Positions 12,121 to 20,667 are shown, numbered from the stretch's first letter. The stretch is DNA of 21,691 nt from Betaproteobacteria bacterium (GCA_025356695.1 JANXSE010000311.1:1-21691), one strand, 5' to 3'. Numbers and translations: made by a program. Notes: generated by a model from the letters alone, not told the origin.

Positions 12121-12450
12121 TCAATCGCGAACCAACAACGCGATCGGGTAAATCAATACTGCGACGATAAAAGTACCAATAAAGACAACCGGCACCACTG
12201 ACTCATAGGCCGTTAATACCAACCACAACTGGAGAACAATGACGCCGATTTTCCCGGCCTCGGCTCTGACGAGCGTCCTGAGTATCTCCCCTGCGGATCG
12301 AACCTTGTTGCCCGCGGTCATAACGGCGAAAACGCTAACCGCAACCATCATGACCAGACCGCCCAGCAGCGCCGAAATTGCGCCTGCACTACCGGTCAAA
12401 TAACCCGCAATCAGGGCAATCGCGCTGGTAGCCAGTAACTGCCACCGCAA
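12121..12450 (-). CDS. atpI: ATP synthase assembly protein I (start uncertain)
   Basis: AtpI is a small membrane protein that helps assemble the c ring in some bacteria and is not part of the finished enzyme. From the first usable codon, TTG at 12450, it has 109 residues with four hydrophobic segments (about 3-20, 24-46, 69-85, 87-107). Its place directly before atpB is the classic one. The start is doubtful: the frame stays open upstream to a TGA at 12544-12546 with plausible residues (for example INAIAGKPLRTVLRWQ) but no ATG or GTG. The TTG lacks a good ribosome-binding site, and E. coli AtpI is longer (126). Candidates are TTG 12450, CTG 12498 and CTG 12528. The last has GAGG 8 bases before it but lies inside the predicted promoter. 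Confidence 0.78.
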   Translation of the reverse strand: MRWQLLATSAIALIAGYLTGSAGAISALLGGLVMMVAVSVFAVMTAGNKVRSAGEILRTLVRAEAGKIGVIVLQLWLVLTAYESVVPVVFIGTFIVAVLIYPIALLVRD

Positions 12451-12517
12451 TACCGTGCGTAACGGCTTGCCTGCGATTGCATTAATGCTTCGCGGCAGCC
12501 CCCAAGCAAACTCTTTG

Positions 12518-12547
12518 ATTGTACTCAGCTTCGTCGCCTCACGTCAA
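12518..12547 (-). promoter_or_regulatory. Predicted sigma70 promoter of the atp operon
   Basis: On the minus strand TTGACG (12542-12547) and TACAAT (12518-12523) are separated by 18 bases; each differs from consensus at one position. It lies in the parB-atpI gap about 70 bases before the TTG start of atpI, so it would give the ATP synthase genes a promoter independent of the par genes. The -35 element covers the in-frame TGA upstream of atpI. Confidence 0.6.
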
Positions 12548-12575
12548 ACCGTCTTGCGGCGCAACATAATGTGTC

Positions 12576-13433
12576 CTAGCGTTTGAGCTTCGCCAGAATG
12601 CCATCGAGCTGGGCCAGGCTCGAATATTGAATGTTTAATGACCCGCGCCCCTTGTTGCCGGTCTTGATTTGCACCTTGGTGCCCAGCTTTTGCGCCAGCT
12701 CTTCCTCCAAACGCAATACATCACGGTCCGGGGTTTTGCGAGCGGTTTTGCCAGGCGTGCCACGCAAAAGCTGTCCGACCAGCTTTTCGGTGTCGCGTAC
12801 GGACAGATTTTTGGCCACCACCTTGCGGGCAGCCTCGATTTGCGGCATGCCGGTGAGGGCGAGCAGTGCGCGACCGTGCCCCATATCAAGCTTGCCTTGC
12901 TGCAACAATTCACGCACCGGCGCCGCCAAACTGAGCAGCCGTAAAAGGTTGGTAACGGCACTGCGCGACCGGCCGACCATATCGGCAGCCTGATCGTGCG
13001 TCGCGCCAAATTCATTGACCAGCCGCTGGATACCAACGGCCTGCTCGAGCGGATTGAGGTCTTCGCGCTGGATATTTTCGATCAGCGCCATGGCGAGGGC
13101 GGCATTGTCGGCCACTTCCCGCACCAATACCGGGACAGCTTCCAAACCAGCAATTTTGGCCGCGCGCCAGCGCCGTTCGCCGGCAATAATTTCAAATCGT
13201 CCGCCTGACACCGGCCGCACAAGAATCGGCTGCATGATGCCCTGCGTTTTAATCGAGGCCGCAAGTTCTTTCAGGGCGGCGTCATCCATGAAGGAGCGCG
13301 GTTGGTATTTTCCAGGCTGCAGCTGCTCTATTCTCAGTTCGGATTGCCGGTCAGATGCCTGCGGTACGGCCGGCTCATCGCCACCACCGAGCAATGCGTC
13401 CAGTCCGCGGCCCAAGCCTTTCATTTTTGCCAT
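12576..13433 (-). CDS. parB: Chromosome-partitioning protein ParB (parS-binding CTPase)
   Basis: ParB binds parS, spreads along the DNA as a CTP-dependent clamp, and is acted on by ParA to segregate the origin. The 285-residue protein has the N-terminal KGLGRGLDALLGG (5-17), the ParB/Srx CTP-binding domain with YQPR (43-46), IMQPILVRP (66-74) and GERRWRA (85-91), then ALIENIQREDLNPLEQA (116-132). A helix-turn-helix region lies near 144-169 (ATHDQAADMVGRSRSAV) and a C-terminal dimerisation domain at about 240-285. It starts 12 bases after the parA stop. A perfect parS lies 3.4 kb away between mnmG and mnmE. Confidence 0.97.
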   Translation of the reverse strand: MAKMKGLGRGLDALLGGGDEPAVPQASDRQSELRIEQLQPGKYQPRSFMDDAALKELAASIKTQGIMQPILVRPVSGGRFEIIAGERRWRAAKIAGLEAVPVLVREVADNAALAMALIENIQREDLNPLEQAVGIQRLVNEFGATHDQAADMVGRSRSAVTNLLRLLSLAAPVRELLQQGKLDMGHGRALLALTGMPQIEAARKVVAKNLSVRDTEKLVGQLLRGTPGKTARKTPDRDVLRLEEELAQKLGTKVQIKTGNKGRGSLNIQYSSLAQLDGILAKLKR

Positions 13434-13445
13434 AGCTTCAATCCC

Positions 13446-14219
13446 TTAAACTGCGGCAGCTGCACGGTTTAACATTTCGCCCGCCAGCGCGAGATAAGCC
13501 TGCGCACCTTTTGATGCTTTATCGAGTCCGAGCACCGGCACGCCATGGCTCGGCGCTTCGGCGAGCCGGACATTGCGCGGGATGACCGTGCGGTAAACCT
13601 TGTCGCCGAAGTGCTGCTGGAGCTGTGCCGAAACCTGTTGCGCCAGGGTGTTACGCGGGTCGTACATCGTGCGCAACAAACCTTCAATTTCGAGTTCCGG
13701 GTTCAGGTGGGTGCGTACCTTTTTGACGGTTTGCACCAGATCGCTGAGTCCTTCCAGTGCATAGTATTCGCATTGCATCGGGATCAGGACCGCTTGCGCG
13801 GCACACAGCGCATTCACCGTCAGCAGATTTAACGAAGGCGGGCAGTCGATTAAAATGTAATCGTACTCCGACTCGATGCTCGCCAAGGCGGTTTTCAAGC
13901 GTGTTTCGCGATGCTCGATATCTACCAGCTCGATCTCGGCGCCCGCCAATTCGCGGTTGGCCGGCACTACGTCAAACTTTCCAGTCGTGGAATTTACGCG
14001 CGACTCGCGAATATCGGCCTCCCCAAGCAACACGTGATAAACCGTGCGTGCGAGTGTTCGTTTATCGATGCCGCTGCCCATCGTGGCATTGCCCTGCGGA
14101 TCAAGATCGATCAACAACACGCGCTGGCGCGTCGCGGCCAGGCTGGCGGCAAGATTGACGCTGGTGGTCGTTTTACCGACGCCACCTTTCTGGTTAGTGA
14201 TAGCAAGAATTTTTTTCAT
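13446..14219 (-). CDS. parA: Chromosome-partitioning ATPase ParA (Soj type)
   Basis: ParA is a nucleoid-binding ATPase that moves ParB-parS complexes. The 257-residue protein shows the deviant Walker A KGGVGKTT (11-18), LLIDLDPQGNAT (35-46), Walker B YILIDCPPSLN (121-131) and the C-terminal segment with RNVRLAEAPSHGVPVLGLD. It has no N-terminal helix-turn-helix extension, as expected for chromosomal (Soj-like) rather than P1-type plasmid ParA. Its ATG overlaps the rsmG stop (ATGA), implying translational coupling, and parB follows 12 bases after its stop. Confidence 0.97.
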   Translation of the reverse strand: MKKILAITNQKGGVGKTTTSVNLAASLAATRQRVLLIDLDPQGNATMGSGIDKRTLARTVYHVLLGEADIRESRVNSTTGKFDVVPANRELAGAEIELVDIEHRETRLKTALASIESEYDYILIDCPPSLNLLTVNALCAAQAVLIPMQCEYYALEGLSDLVQTVKKVRTHLNPELEIEGLLRTMYDPRNTLAQQVSAQLQQHFGDKVYRTVIPRNVRLAEAPSHGVPVLGLDKASKGAQAYLALAGEMLNRAAAAV

Positions 14220-14836
14220 GGGTCGATCAATACCAGATGTCGTTCAGCGTTGAGGTCCGGAACGTTCAATGCAACCACTTTTCGTACTTTGCAGGAAGTC
14301 GGCAGCATCTTTATCTCGGCATCCGGCAGTACGCCCTTCATCGCGGCCAGCGTGCCGCCGGACTTGCAAAATTTCTGTGCAACTTTTACGAATTCGGCCA
14401 ATTCTGAAAATGCGCGCGAAATGACCAGATCGAAGCGGGCATCGGACTTCCAGGCCTCGACGCGATCGCACACGACCGTCAAATTGTCGATCGCCAGTTC
14501 GATTTTGGCTTGCTGCAGAAAAGACGTTTTTTTCTGATTGCTGTCGATCAAGGTGACGCTGGTCCGCGGCCAGATCATGGCCAGGGGGATGCCGGGAAGG
14601 CCGCCCCCACTGCCGACGTCCAATATTGTTTCTGCAACTAAATGTGGCGCCACGGCAAGAGAGTCCAGCAAGTGGGCGCTCACCATAGGCTTGATATCGC
14701 GGATCGCGGTCAGATTGTGGACGCGGTTCCACTTCACAATCAGATCGAGGTAAGCGAGCAATCGCGCCTGCGCGTCCGGTGAAATCGACAAACCCAATCG
14801 GTCGATTCCGGCGGCTAGCTGCTGCGCCGGGCTCAT
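14216..14836 (-). CDS. rsmG: 16S rRNA (guanine-N7)-methyltransferase RsmG
   Basis: RsmG (GidB) uses S-adenosylmethionine to methylate G527 of 16S rRNA. The 206-residue protein has the family N-terminal helices with [19 protein letters not shown] (29-47), the SAM-binding loop [16 protein letters not shown] (71-86), the acidic strand end [10 protein letters not shown] (94-103), and [15 protein letters not shown] in the catalytic region. Both ends overlap neighbours: its ATG shares an ATGA with the mnmG stop and its own stop shares an ATGA with parA. The three genes are therefore tightly coupled. Confidence 0.96.
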   Translation of the reverse strand: MSPAQQLAAGIDRLGLSISPDAQARLLAYLDLIVKWNRVHNLTAIRDIKPMVSAHLLDSLAVAPHLVAETILDVGSGGGLPGIPLAMIWPRTSVTLIDSNQKKTSFLQQAKIELAIDNLTVVCDRVEAWKSDARFDLVISRAFSELAEFVKVAQKFCKSGGTLAAMKGVLPDAEIKMLPTSCKVRKVVALNVPDLNAERHLVLIDP

Positions 14837-16725
14837 GCGGTTTTCCGTACAACACCGAAGCCTTTCTTCAGATGAACCATCAGCAACGATATGGCCGCCG
14901 GCGTAACGCCGGAAATGCGCGAGGCCTGTCCGACGGTTTCAGGACGTTGCTGGTTCAACTTTTGCTGCACTTCGATTGACAGTCCTCGCACCTGGCGATA
15001 ATCGAGCGCCTCGGGCAGGCGCGTTTCCTCGAAGGATTCCTGCTTGAGGATCTCGTCTTGCTGGCGCGCGATGTAGCCGCGATATTTGACCTGAACCTCC
15101 ACCTGCGCCGATGTTTGTTCATCGGCAATGGCCGGCCCGGCGCCGGGCAGGGTCATCAGTTCCTTGTAAGTCACCTGCGGCCGGCGCAGCAGATCCTCAA
15201 GAGAATACTCGCGCTCGATTGACTGCCCAAGCACGCGCTCGGCGTCATGCGCCGCCAGAATTTTCGGGTTAAGCCACGTTGATTTAAGCCGTTCGATTTC
15301 AAGTGCGACGTCATCGCGTTTACGCGCAAAAATTTCCCAGCGCCGATCATCAACCAGACCAAGCGCGCGACCGTTTTCTGTCAGGCGCATGTCCGCATTG
15401 TCTTCGCGCAGGCTCAACCGGTATTCGGCGCGGCTTGTGAACATGCGGTAGGGCTCGGTGACGCCACGCGTAATCAGGTCGTCGACGAGCACACCGAGAT
15501 ACGCTTCATTGCGGCGCGGACACCAGGCGGGCTCTTCGGCCGCATAGCGGGCCGCATTGGCGCCTGCCAGCAATCCCTGCGCGGCAGCCTCTTCGTAACC
15601 CGTGGTGCCGTTGATCTGTCCGGCAAAAAACAAGCCCGCGATCGCCTTGGTTTCAAGGGAGCTTTTCAGGCCGATAGGATCGAAATAATCGTACTCGATG
15701 GCATAACCGGGGCGCGTGATATGCGCGTGCTCAAGCCCCTTGATCGAGCGCACCAGCGCAAGCTGGACGTCGAACGGCAGGCTCGTCGATATGCCATTGG
15801 GATATATTTCGTTGACCGTCAAACCTTCCGGCTCGAGAAAAATCTGATGCGACGTCTTGTCGGCAAACCGCGTGATCTTGTCTTCGATCGAAGGGCAGTA
15901 GCGCGGGCCGACGCCCTCGATCACGCCCGTGAAAAGCGGTGAGCGATCCAAACCGCCGCGGATGATTTCATGCGTGTGCGCATTGGTGTGCGTAATCCAG
16001 CAGGGCATCTGGCGCGGGTGCTGGGCGGCATTGCCGAGAAACGAAAATACCGGCACAGGGGTGTCACCGGGCTGTTCGGCGAGCTGGCTGAAATCGATGG
16101 TTCGCGAATCGATGCGTGGCGGTGTGCCGGTCTTCAGGCGTCCGACCGGCAGATCCAGCTCGCGCAAACGCGCAGCCAAGCTGACGGCGGGCGGATCACC
16201 AGCGCGCCCCGCTTGGTAATTGTTGAGGCCCACATGAATGAGGCCGGCCAGAAAAGTGCCCGTCGTTAGCACAACGGCATTGGCCGAGAACTTTAAGCCC
16301 AACTGGGTGACAACACCGGTTACGCGATCACCCACAATCATTAAATCATCAACAGATTGCTGAAAAATCAATAGGTTATTCTGATTTTCCAAGCGCCCGC
16401 GGATGGCCTTGCGGTACAAAACCCGATCGGCTTGCGCACGCGTGGCGCGCACCGCAGGGCCTTTGCTGCAATTCAGGATTCGAAATTGAATGCCGGCTTC
16501 GTCCGTCGCCGCTGCCATAGCGCCACCCAAGGCGTCGACTTCCTTAACGAGATGACCTTTGCCAATCCCACCGATTGAGGGGTTGCAGGACATTTGGCCA
16601 AGAGTTTCAACGTTATGCGTCAGGAGCAGGGTGCGCCGGCCCATGCGCGCGCTCGCTAGTGCAGCCTCGGTGCCGGCATGGCCACCGCCAACGACAATAA
16701 CGTCAAATTTTTCGGAATAATGCAT
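14833..16725 (-). CDS. mnmG: tRNA uridine-34 5-carboxymethylaminomethyl modification enzyme MnmG
   Basis: MnmG (GidA) with MnmE adds the aminomethyl or carboxymethylaminomethyl group to wobble uridine 34 of certain tRNAs, using FAD. From ATG 16725 the protein has 630 residues (629 in E. coli). It shows the FAD motif [14 protein letters not shown] (9-22), [20 protein letters not shown] (45-64), [20 protein letters not shown], the [19 protein letters not shown] motif, and the helical C-terminal domain ending near FGVVRKTA. I prefer ATG 16725 to the upstream in-frame TTG (16755), because the N-terminus [15 protein letters not shown] is the usual one. The 167-base gap upstream holds parS. Confidence 0.97.
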   Translation of the reverse strand: MHYSEKFDVIVVGGGHAGTEAALASARMGRRTLLLTHNVETLGQMSCNPSIGGIGKGHLVKEVDALGGAMAAATDEAGIQFRILNCSKGPAVRATRAQADRVLYRKAIRGRLENQNNLLIFQQSVDDLMIVGDRVTGVVTQLGLKFSANAVVLTTGTFLAGLIHVGLNNYQAGRAGDPPAVSLAARLRELDLPVGRLKTGTPPRIDSRTIDFSQLAEQPGDTPVPVFSFLGNAAQHPRQMPCWITHTNAHTHEIIRGGLDRSPLFTGVIEGVGPRYCPSIEDKITRFADKTSHQIFLEPEGLTVNEIYPNGISTSLPFDVQLALVRSIKGLEHAHITRPGYAIEYDYFDPIGLKSSLETKAIAGLFFAGQINGTTGYEEAAAQGLLAGANAARYAAEEPAWCPRRNEAYLGVLVDDLITRGVTEPYRMFTSRAEYRLSLREDNADMRLTENGRALGLVDDRRWEIFARKRDDVALEIERLKSTWLNPKILAAHDAERVLGQSIEREYSLEDLLRRPQVTYKELMTLPGAGPAIADEQTSAQVEVQVKYRGYIARQQDEILKQESFEETRLPEALDYRQVRGLSIEVQQKLNQQRPETVGQASRISGVTPAAISLLMVHLKKGFGVVRKTA

Positions 16726-16848
16726 TGCGCACCACGACAACGGCAGGGGGCGCAATGATAGCCGAAAAGGGCGGCCGAACGAAGGATTTGCACCAGCCGC
16801 CGCACGTCAGACTGCGCAAAAAATACTGCGAGCTTAGGGCATTTAGGT

Positions 16849-16872
16849 GGAATGTTTCACGTGAAACATTCC
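16849..16872. other. parS centromere site
   Basis: TGTTTCACGTGAAACA at 16853-16868 matches the conserved bacterial parS consensus exactly. The symmetry extends by GGAA on the left and TTCC on the right to a perfect 24-bp palindrome. It lies in the mnmG-mnmE gap, about 3.9 kb from dnaA and close to the parAB genes, and is the expected loading site for ParB. I found no second copy in the window. Confidence 0.95.
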
Positions 16873-16882
16873 GCATGCGGAA
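16869..16882. repeat. Second palindrome abutting parS
   Basis: TTCCGCATGCGGAA is a perfect 14-bp palindrome that shares its TTCC with the right arm of the extended parS palindrome. The GGAA/TTCC module thus occurs three times in 34 bp (16849-16852, 16869-16872, 16879-16882). It ends 10 bases before the mnmE stop codon. Its role is unknown. Confidence 0.6.
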
Positions 16883-16892
16883 CGGGATGGCG

Positions 16893-18230
16893 CTATTTCC
16901 CGATACAAAATTGGCTGAATATTTTCCCGAGCAAATCGTCCGCGGAGACTTTGCCGGTAATCGAAGCGAGGGCCTGCTGCGCCAAACGAAGTTCTTCGGC
17001 ACACAACTCCAACTGAGTCATCAGCGCAATCGCCGCGTCCAAATGCCCCGCACAAAAATTCAGTGCTTCAAGGTGCCGGGCGCGCGCTAGAAACAGGCCC
17101 TCACCATCCCCCCAGCCGGCGGCATATAGAATTGCCGTGCGCAGCACGTCTAAACCAATACCGGATTTCGCTGAAACATCTACCGCCGCTACCCCATGCG
17201 GGAGCGCGGCTCCACGGTCAGGTATAGCCAGATCAACTTTGTTATCTACGAGGATTCCGGGTGTCCCGACCGCAAGGCGCTCAATCAGGGCGCTATCGAT
17301 CAGCCGCGTTTCAGGTCGTGTTGTGTCCGCAATCCAGAGCACGATATCCGCTTTGACAATGGCTTCATGGCTGCGCGCAATGCCGATTTTTTCGACTGGA
17401 TCCTGCGCCTCCCGCAAGCCGGCAGTATCAATAATATGCAGCGGCACACCCCGAATGCTGATGGTCTCGCGAATGGCATCGCGGGTCGTTCCCGGAATAT
17501 CCGTCACGATGGCACGCTCGGCGCCGGCCAGACGGTTTAGCAGACTCGACTTGCCCACGTTCGGTCGCCCCGCCAGCACCACGTGTATGCCTTCCCGTAA
17601 CAGGCTGCCTTGCCGCGACGCATCAATAACGCACTTGATGGCGGCGCGCACTTCGGCGAGCCGTTGCCGCAGGCCCGAGTTCTTGATGAAATCGATTTCC
17701 TCTTCAGGAAAATCCAGGGTGGCCTCAACGAGGATCCGCAAATTGGTCAGCGTCAGCACCAGCGCATTGATGCGCTCAGAGAATTCGCCGTCAAGCGAAC
17801 GAACCGCGCATTTGGCGGCCTCCTCGGTTGTCGCGCTGATCAGATCAGCGACGCCCTCGGCCTGCGCCAGATCCAGTTTGTCGTTGAGGAATGCGCGCTT
17901 CGTAAACTCACCGGGTTCGGCCAAACGGGCGCCAAGTTCGAGGCAACGCGCCAAAAGCATCTGCACAACAACCGGCCCGCCATGCGCCTGAAGCTCAACC
18001 ACGTCTTCACCGGTATACGATTGCGGTTTGGGAAAAAACAGCGCGATACCATGGTCTATCGTGGCCCCGGCTGCGTCGCGAAACTTCGCCAGAGTCGCCT
18101 GCCGCGGCAACACTTTAGCGTGGGTCAACCCGCGCAAAAGGGAATACAGGTCTGGTCCAGACACGCGAACCACCGCCACGCCACCGCGGCCGGCCGGCGT
18201 GGCAAGGGCTGCTATGGCGTCATTTGCCAT
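16893..18230 (-). CDS. mnmE: tRNA modification GTPase MnmE
   Basis: MnmE (TrmE) is the GTPase partner of MnmG in wobble-uridine modification. The 445-residue protein has the N-terminal tetrahydrofolate-binding domain (GRGGVAVVRVSG, 14-25; EPGEFTKRAFLNDKLDLAQAE near 105-125). A G domain is inserted in the helical domain: G1 GRPNVGKSS (221-229), TDIPGTTRD (243-251), DTAGLR (268-273) and the NKVD motif. The C-terminal catalytic CIGK (442-445) is present, so the protein is complete. Its ATG lies inside the yidC 3' end (11-base overlap), pointing to coupled translation. Confidence 0.97.
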   Translation of the reverse strand: MANDAIAALATPAGRGGVAVVRVSGPDLYSLLRGLTHAKVLPRQATLAKFRDAAGATIDHGIALFFPKPQSYTGEDVVELQAHGGPVVVQMLLARCLELGARLAEPGEFTKRAFLNDKLDLAQAEGVADLISATTEEAAKCAVRSLDGEFSERINALVLTLTNLRILVEATLDFPEEEIDFIKNSGLRQRLAEVRAAIKCVIDASRQGSLLREGIHVVLAGRPNVGKSSLLNRLAGAERAIVTDIPGTTRDAIRETISIRGVPLHIIDTAGLREAQDPVEKIGIARSHEAIVKADIVLWIADTTRPETRLIDSALIERLAVGTPGILVDNKVDLAIPDRGAALPHGVAAVDVSAKSGIGLDVLRTAILYAAGWGDGEGLFLARARHLEALNFCAGHLDAAIALMTQLELCAEELRLAQQALASITGKVSADDLLGKIFSQFCIGK

Positions 18231-19908
18231 GCGCCGGTTTAGCGTTCTCCATCGCGCGCGTAATCTGCCATTGCTGGGCGATCGACAGAACGTTGTTCAC
18301 CAACCAATAGAGCACAAGACCCGCCGGGAAAAAGAAAAACATGATACTAAATGCGATCGGCATGATCTTCATGATCTTGGCCTGGACCGGATCCGGTGGT
18401 TCCGGGTTCAGGTAAGTCTGAAAAATCATTGTCGCTCCCATCAGGATAGGAAGAAGGCCAATTGGCATTCCAAACCACACGCCAAAAAGGGTATCTGGCC
18501 GAGACAAATCATCTATCCACAACATGAACGGAGCATGGCGCAACTCGACGCTAGCCAGCAATACCCAATAAAGTGCAATAAAAACAGGTATTTGCACAAC
18601 AACCGGTAAGCAACCGCCGAGCGGATTGATTTTTTCCGTTTTGTAGAGTTCCATCATCGCCTGGCTCATGCGTTGACGATCTTCGCCGAATTGCTCCTTA
18701 AGCCGCTGCATTTTCGGAGCCACCACACGCATGCGGGCCATTGAACGGTAGCTCGCCGCAGAAAGCGGATAAAACACAGCCTTGATCGAAACGGTCAGCA
18801 AAATGATTGCAACGCCCCAGTTGCCCAGCCAGTGATACAGCCACTGCAGGAACCAGAATAAAGGTTCAGCGATAAATGAGAGCCGCCCGTAGTCGATGGT
18901 TCGGTCCAGCCCTGGGGCGAGCTTGGCAAGATTATCCTGCTCCTGCGGCCCCGCATACAGCGGCACAACCAGAGCGGCGGTGGCGCCCGGCCCAATCGCG
19001 CCAACGGACAGAATGACCCCGGCGGAATACAGGCCGCTGTCGCCACGCTGGGCATAGTATTCACGGGGGGCGTCGGCCTTCGGCAGCCAAGCGCTCAAAA
19101 AATAATGTTGCAATATCGCGATCCAGCCGTCATTGGCTTTTTTCGGATAGTCGCCCTTACCCTTGTCGAGATCGGTAAAGGGTACTTTGACGAATTTCTC
19201 GTGATCCGTATAGGCCGCGACCCCGGTATAGGTCGGCAACATCGCTGAGTCCCCCTCCGGCGCCTTGCCATCCCTGACGAGCTGAAAATACGCGTCCGGG
19301 GTAACCGCCGCTGCATTTTTATTTTCCACCTCGAAGCCGACGTCAATCTCATAGCGGCCGCGATGGAAAGTATAGACTTTCGTGACCTTTAGGCCCGCCA
19401 CCTCCGGTGCGGTCAATCGAACCGATACGGATTTTTCACCGTCGGCCAGCTTGACTGCGCTCGCGGTTGCTGTGAATTTCGTGCGGTGATTCGGCAGGCC
19501 GTTGCCGATCAGCCCCGCCTGTGCGATATAGGTGTGCTCAACCTCCTGCAGCAACAAAAAGTTTTTCTTCTTGTCCACGGTATCGCGGTGCGCAAGCAAT
19601 TCAAGCCGCCGCAAATCGCCGCCCGCGGTATTGATATCAGCCACATACAAATCGGTTTCTACGCGAACTGTCTCGCCGCGCTGCAAGGCTCCCGTCGGTG
19701 CCGGTTGTGCGGTTGCGGCAGGTGCCGGCGCGGGTGTTGCGGCCAACGGCTGGGTCGGCGTCGGCACTGCCGTTTGCGCCGGCCCGGCGGGCGCTCCCAC
19801 AGACTGTGCCAGCGGCACGGCGGGACGGCCATCCTTTTGCCACGCCTCGAACAACATAAACACCGAGAACGTGAAAGCTATAAAAAGGACTAGTCGTTGG
19901 TTTTCCAT
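18220..19908 (-). CDS. yidC: Membrane protein insertase YidC
   Basis: YidC inserts and folds inner-membrane proteins with or without the Sec translocon; ATP synthase c subunits are known clients. The 562-residue protein has an N-terminal membrane helix (about 5-22), an Ala/Pro/Gln/Thr-rich linker (about 30-80), the large periplasmic domain (to about 340) and the conserved five-helix core: WGVAIILLTVSIKAVFYPLS, the coiled region with KMQRLKEQFGEDRQRM, INPLGGCLPVVVQIPVFIAL, LLPILMGATMIFQ and AFSIMFFFFPAGLVLYWLVN. Length is typical for gram-negative bacteria. The yidD gene normally found just upstream is absent; 124 bases separate it from rnpA. Confidence 0.97.
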   Translation of the reverse strand: MENQRLVLFIAFTFSVFMLFEAWQKDGRPAVPLAQSVGAPAGPAQTAVPTPTQPLAATPAPAPAATAQPAPTGALQRGETVRVETDLYVADINTAGGDLRRLELLAHRDTVDKKKNFLLLQEVEHTYIAQAGLIGNGLPNHRTKFTATASAVKLADGEKSVSVRLTAPEVAGLKVTKVYTFHRGRYEIDVGFEVENKNAAAVTPDAYFQLVRDGKAPEGDSAMLPTYTGVAAYTDHEKFVKVPFTDLDKGKGDYPKKANDGWIAILQHYFLSAWLPKADAPREYYAQRGDSGLYSAGVILSVGAIGPGATAALVVPLYAGPQEQDNLAKLAPGLDRTIDYGRLSFIAEPLFWFLQWLYHWLGNWGVAIILLTVSIKAVFYPLSAASYRSMARMRVVAPKMQRLKEQFGEDRQRMSQAMMELYKTEKINPLGGCLPVVVQIPVFIALYWVLLASVELRHAPFMLWIDDLSRPDTLFGVWFGMPIGLLPILMGATMIFQTYLNPEPPDPVQAKIMKIMPIAFSIMFFFFPAGLVLYWLVNNVLSIAQQWQITRAMENAKPAHGK

Positions 19909-19925
19909 CGTCAGACCATCATTTC

Positions 19926-19980
19926 CCGCGGAAACCGCGGTGCCGTTTACCCGGGGCCGGGTCGAAAAAAAGATCCGGCC
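19926..19980 (-). other. Two adjacent hairpins in the rnpA-yidC gap
   Basis: On the minus strand the first hairpin pairs GGCCGGATC with GACCCGGCC (19972-19980 and 19955-19963) with one mismatch, around a U-rich 8-base loop. The second is CCGCGG-TTT-CCGCGG (19926-19940). Together they fill the middle of the 124-base gap where yidD would be expected. No T-tract follows either stem, so they look more like mRNA structure upstream of yidC than terminators. Confidence 0.5.
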
Positions 19981-20032
19981 GCACTTTAGAAATCAACGCG
20001 CCCACGCAGGGTTTCCGCGAAGGCACTGAACG

Positions 20033-20422
20033 CTATCGATTCGCCGTCGCGGACACGCGACTACGGTATTGACCAACGGATTTCCGCAACAGATCCTTCA
20101 GCTCTGCTCGCGCCGCGACGGATTCTGTCGATTCGATCACTGCGCGTGGCCGCACGACAAAATCCAGCCCGTCAACGGTCGCGCAAGAATGACGGAACAC
20201 ATCGCGCGCCAGGCGTTTGAAAGAATTGCGCGCAACCGCTCTTTTCATGATGCGCTTGCTCACGACCACGCCCAAGCGGGCTTTTACGCCGCCACTCGGG
20301 CGCACATACACCTGGAACCACTGCCCAGTCACCCAGCACTTATAGGCAAAAACCGCAGCATAAGCATGCGGCCCATCGAGGCGCCGCGCGCGAGAAAAAG
20401 AAAAATTCCCGCTGTCGCTCAA
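20033..20422 (-). CDS. rnpA: Ribonuclease P protein component
   Basis: RnpA is the protein subunit of RNase P, which with the M1 RNA matures the 5' ends of tRNAs. The 129-residue basic protein has FSFSRARRL near the start (7-15), GVVVSKRIMKRAVARNSFKRLARDVFR (split about 51-77) containing the RNA-binding RNxxKR signature, and GLDFVVRPR (about 84-92). The start is TTG at 20422: the codons upstream are CAT and then the rpmH stop TAA in the same frame, so no earlier start exists, and a later start would delete the conserved FSFSRARRL. It follows rpmH by 3 bases. Confidence 0.94.
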   Translation of the reverse strand: MSDSGNFSFSRARRLDGPHAYAAVFAYKCWVTGQWFQVYVRPSGGVKARLGVVVSKRIMKRAVARNSFKRLARDVFRHSCATVDGLDFVVRPRAVIESTESVAARAELKDLLRKSVGQYRSRVSATANR

Positions 20423-20425
20423 ATG

Positions 20426-20560
20426 TTAAACGGCCAGGCGGGCGCGGCCTTTGGCGCGCCGGGCGCGTATTACTGCGCGACCAGCACGAGTCTTCATGCG
20501 CACCCTGAACCCGTGAGTACGTTTGCGCCGCGTGGTCGACGGCTGGTAAGTCCGTTTCAT
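20426..20560 (-). CDS. rpmH: 50S ribosomal protein L34
   Basis: The 44-residue protein begins [20 protein letters not shown] and ends with an Arg/Ala-rich tail ([13 protein letters not shown]), the standard L34 sequence and length. A ribosome-binding AGGACGG lies just before the ATG, and a sigma70-like promoter lies 33-62 bases upstream. It is the first gene of the leftward block and is followed 3 bases later by rnpA, the conserved pair opposite dnaA. Confidence 0.98.
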   Translation of the reverse strand: MKRTYQPSTTRRKRTHGFRVRMKTRAGRAVIRARRAKGRARLAV

Positions 20561-20592
20561 GATGTCCGTCCTGTGAATGTAAAAAGCCCGCT

Positions 20593-20622
20593 ATTACAAC
20601 CGCTAACACCCATTTTTGTCAA
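20593..20622 (-). promoter_or_regulatory. Predicted sigma70 promoter of rpmH-rnpA
   Basis: On the minus strand a perfect -35 TTGACA (20617-20622) and a -10-like TGTAAT (20593-20598) are 18 bases apart. A start near 20586 would give a leader of about 25 bases before the rpmH ATG. It probably drives rpmH-rnpA and perhaps the genes beyond. Confidence 0.7.
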
Positions 20623-20667
20623 TGTATACCGTAATCGGCCAATAGGCCCCCAAACACCACGAACGCT

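Noticed and set aside
16723..16755. Longer mnmG start at TTG 16755
   Set aside because: The ten added residues are not part of the family N-terminus and the ATG at 16725 gives the normal 630-residue length.
17137..17991. 284-codon plus-strand frame opposite mnmE
   Set aside because: Serine/arginine-rich low-complexity translation antisense to the MnmE G domain; no domain is visible.
19915..20023. Small GTG-started frame in the rnpA-yidC gap as a possible yidD remnant
   Set aside because: About 35 codons, no ribosome-binding site, and none of the conserved YidD cysteine or His-Pro motifs.
20572..20580. TGTGAATGT as a second DnaA box
   Set aside because: Two mismatches to the consensus, including the conserved end; it overlaps the rpmH leader.
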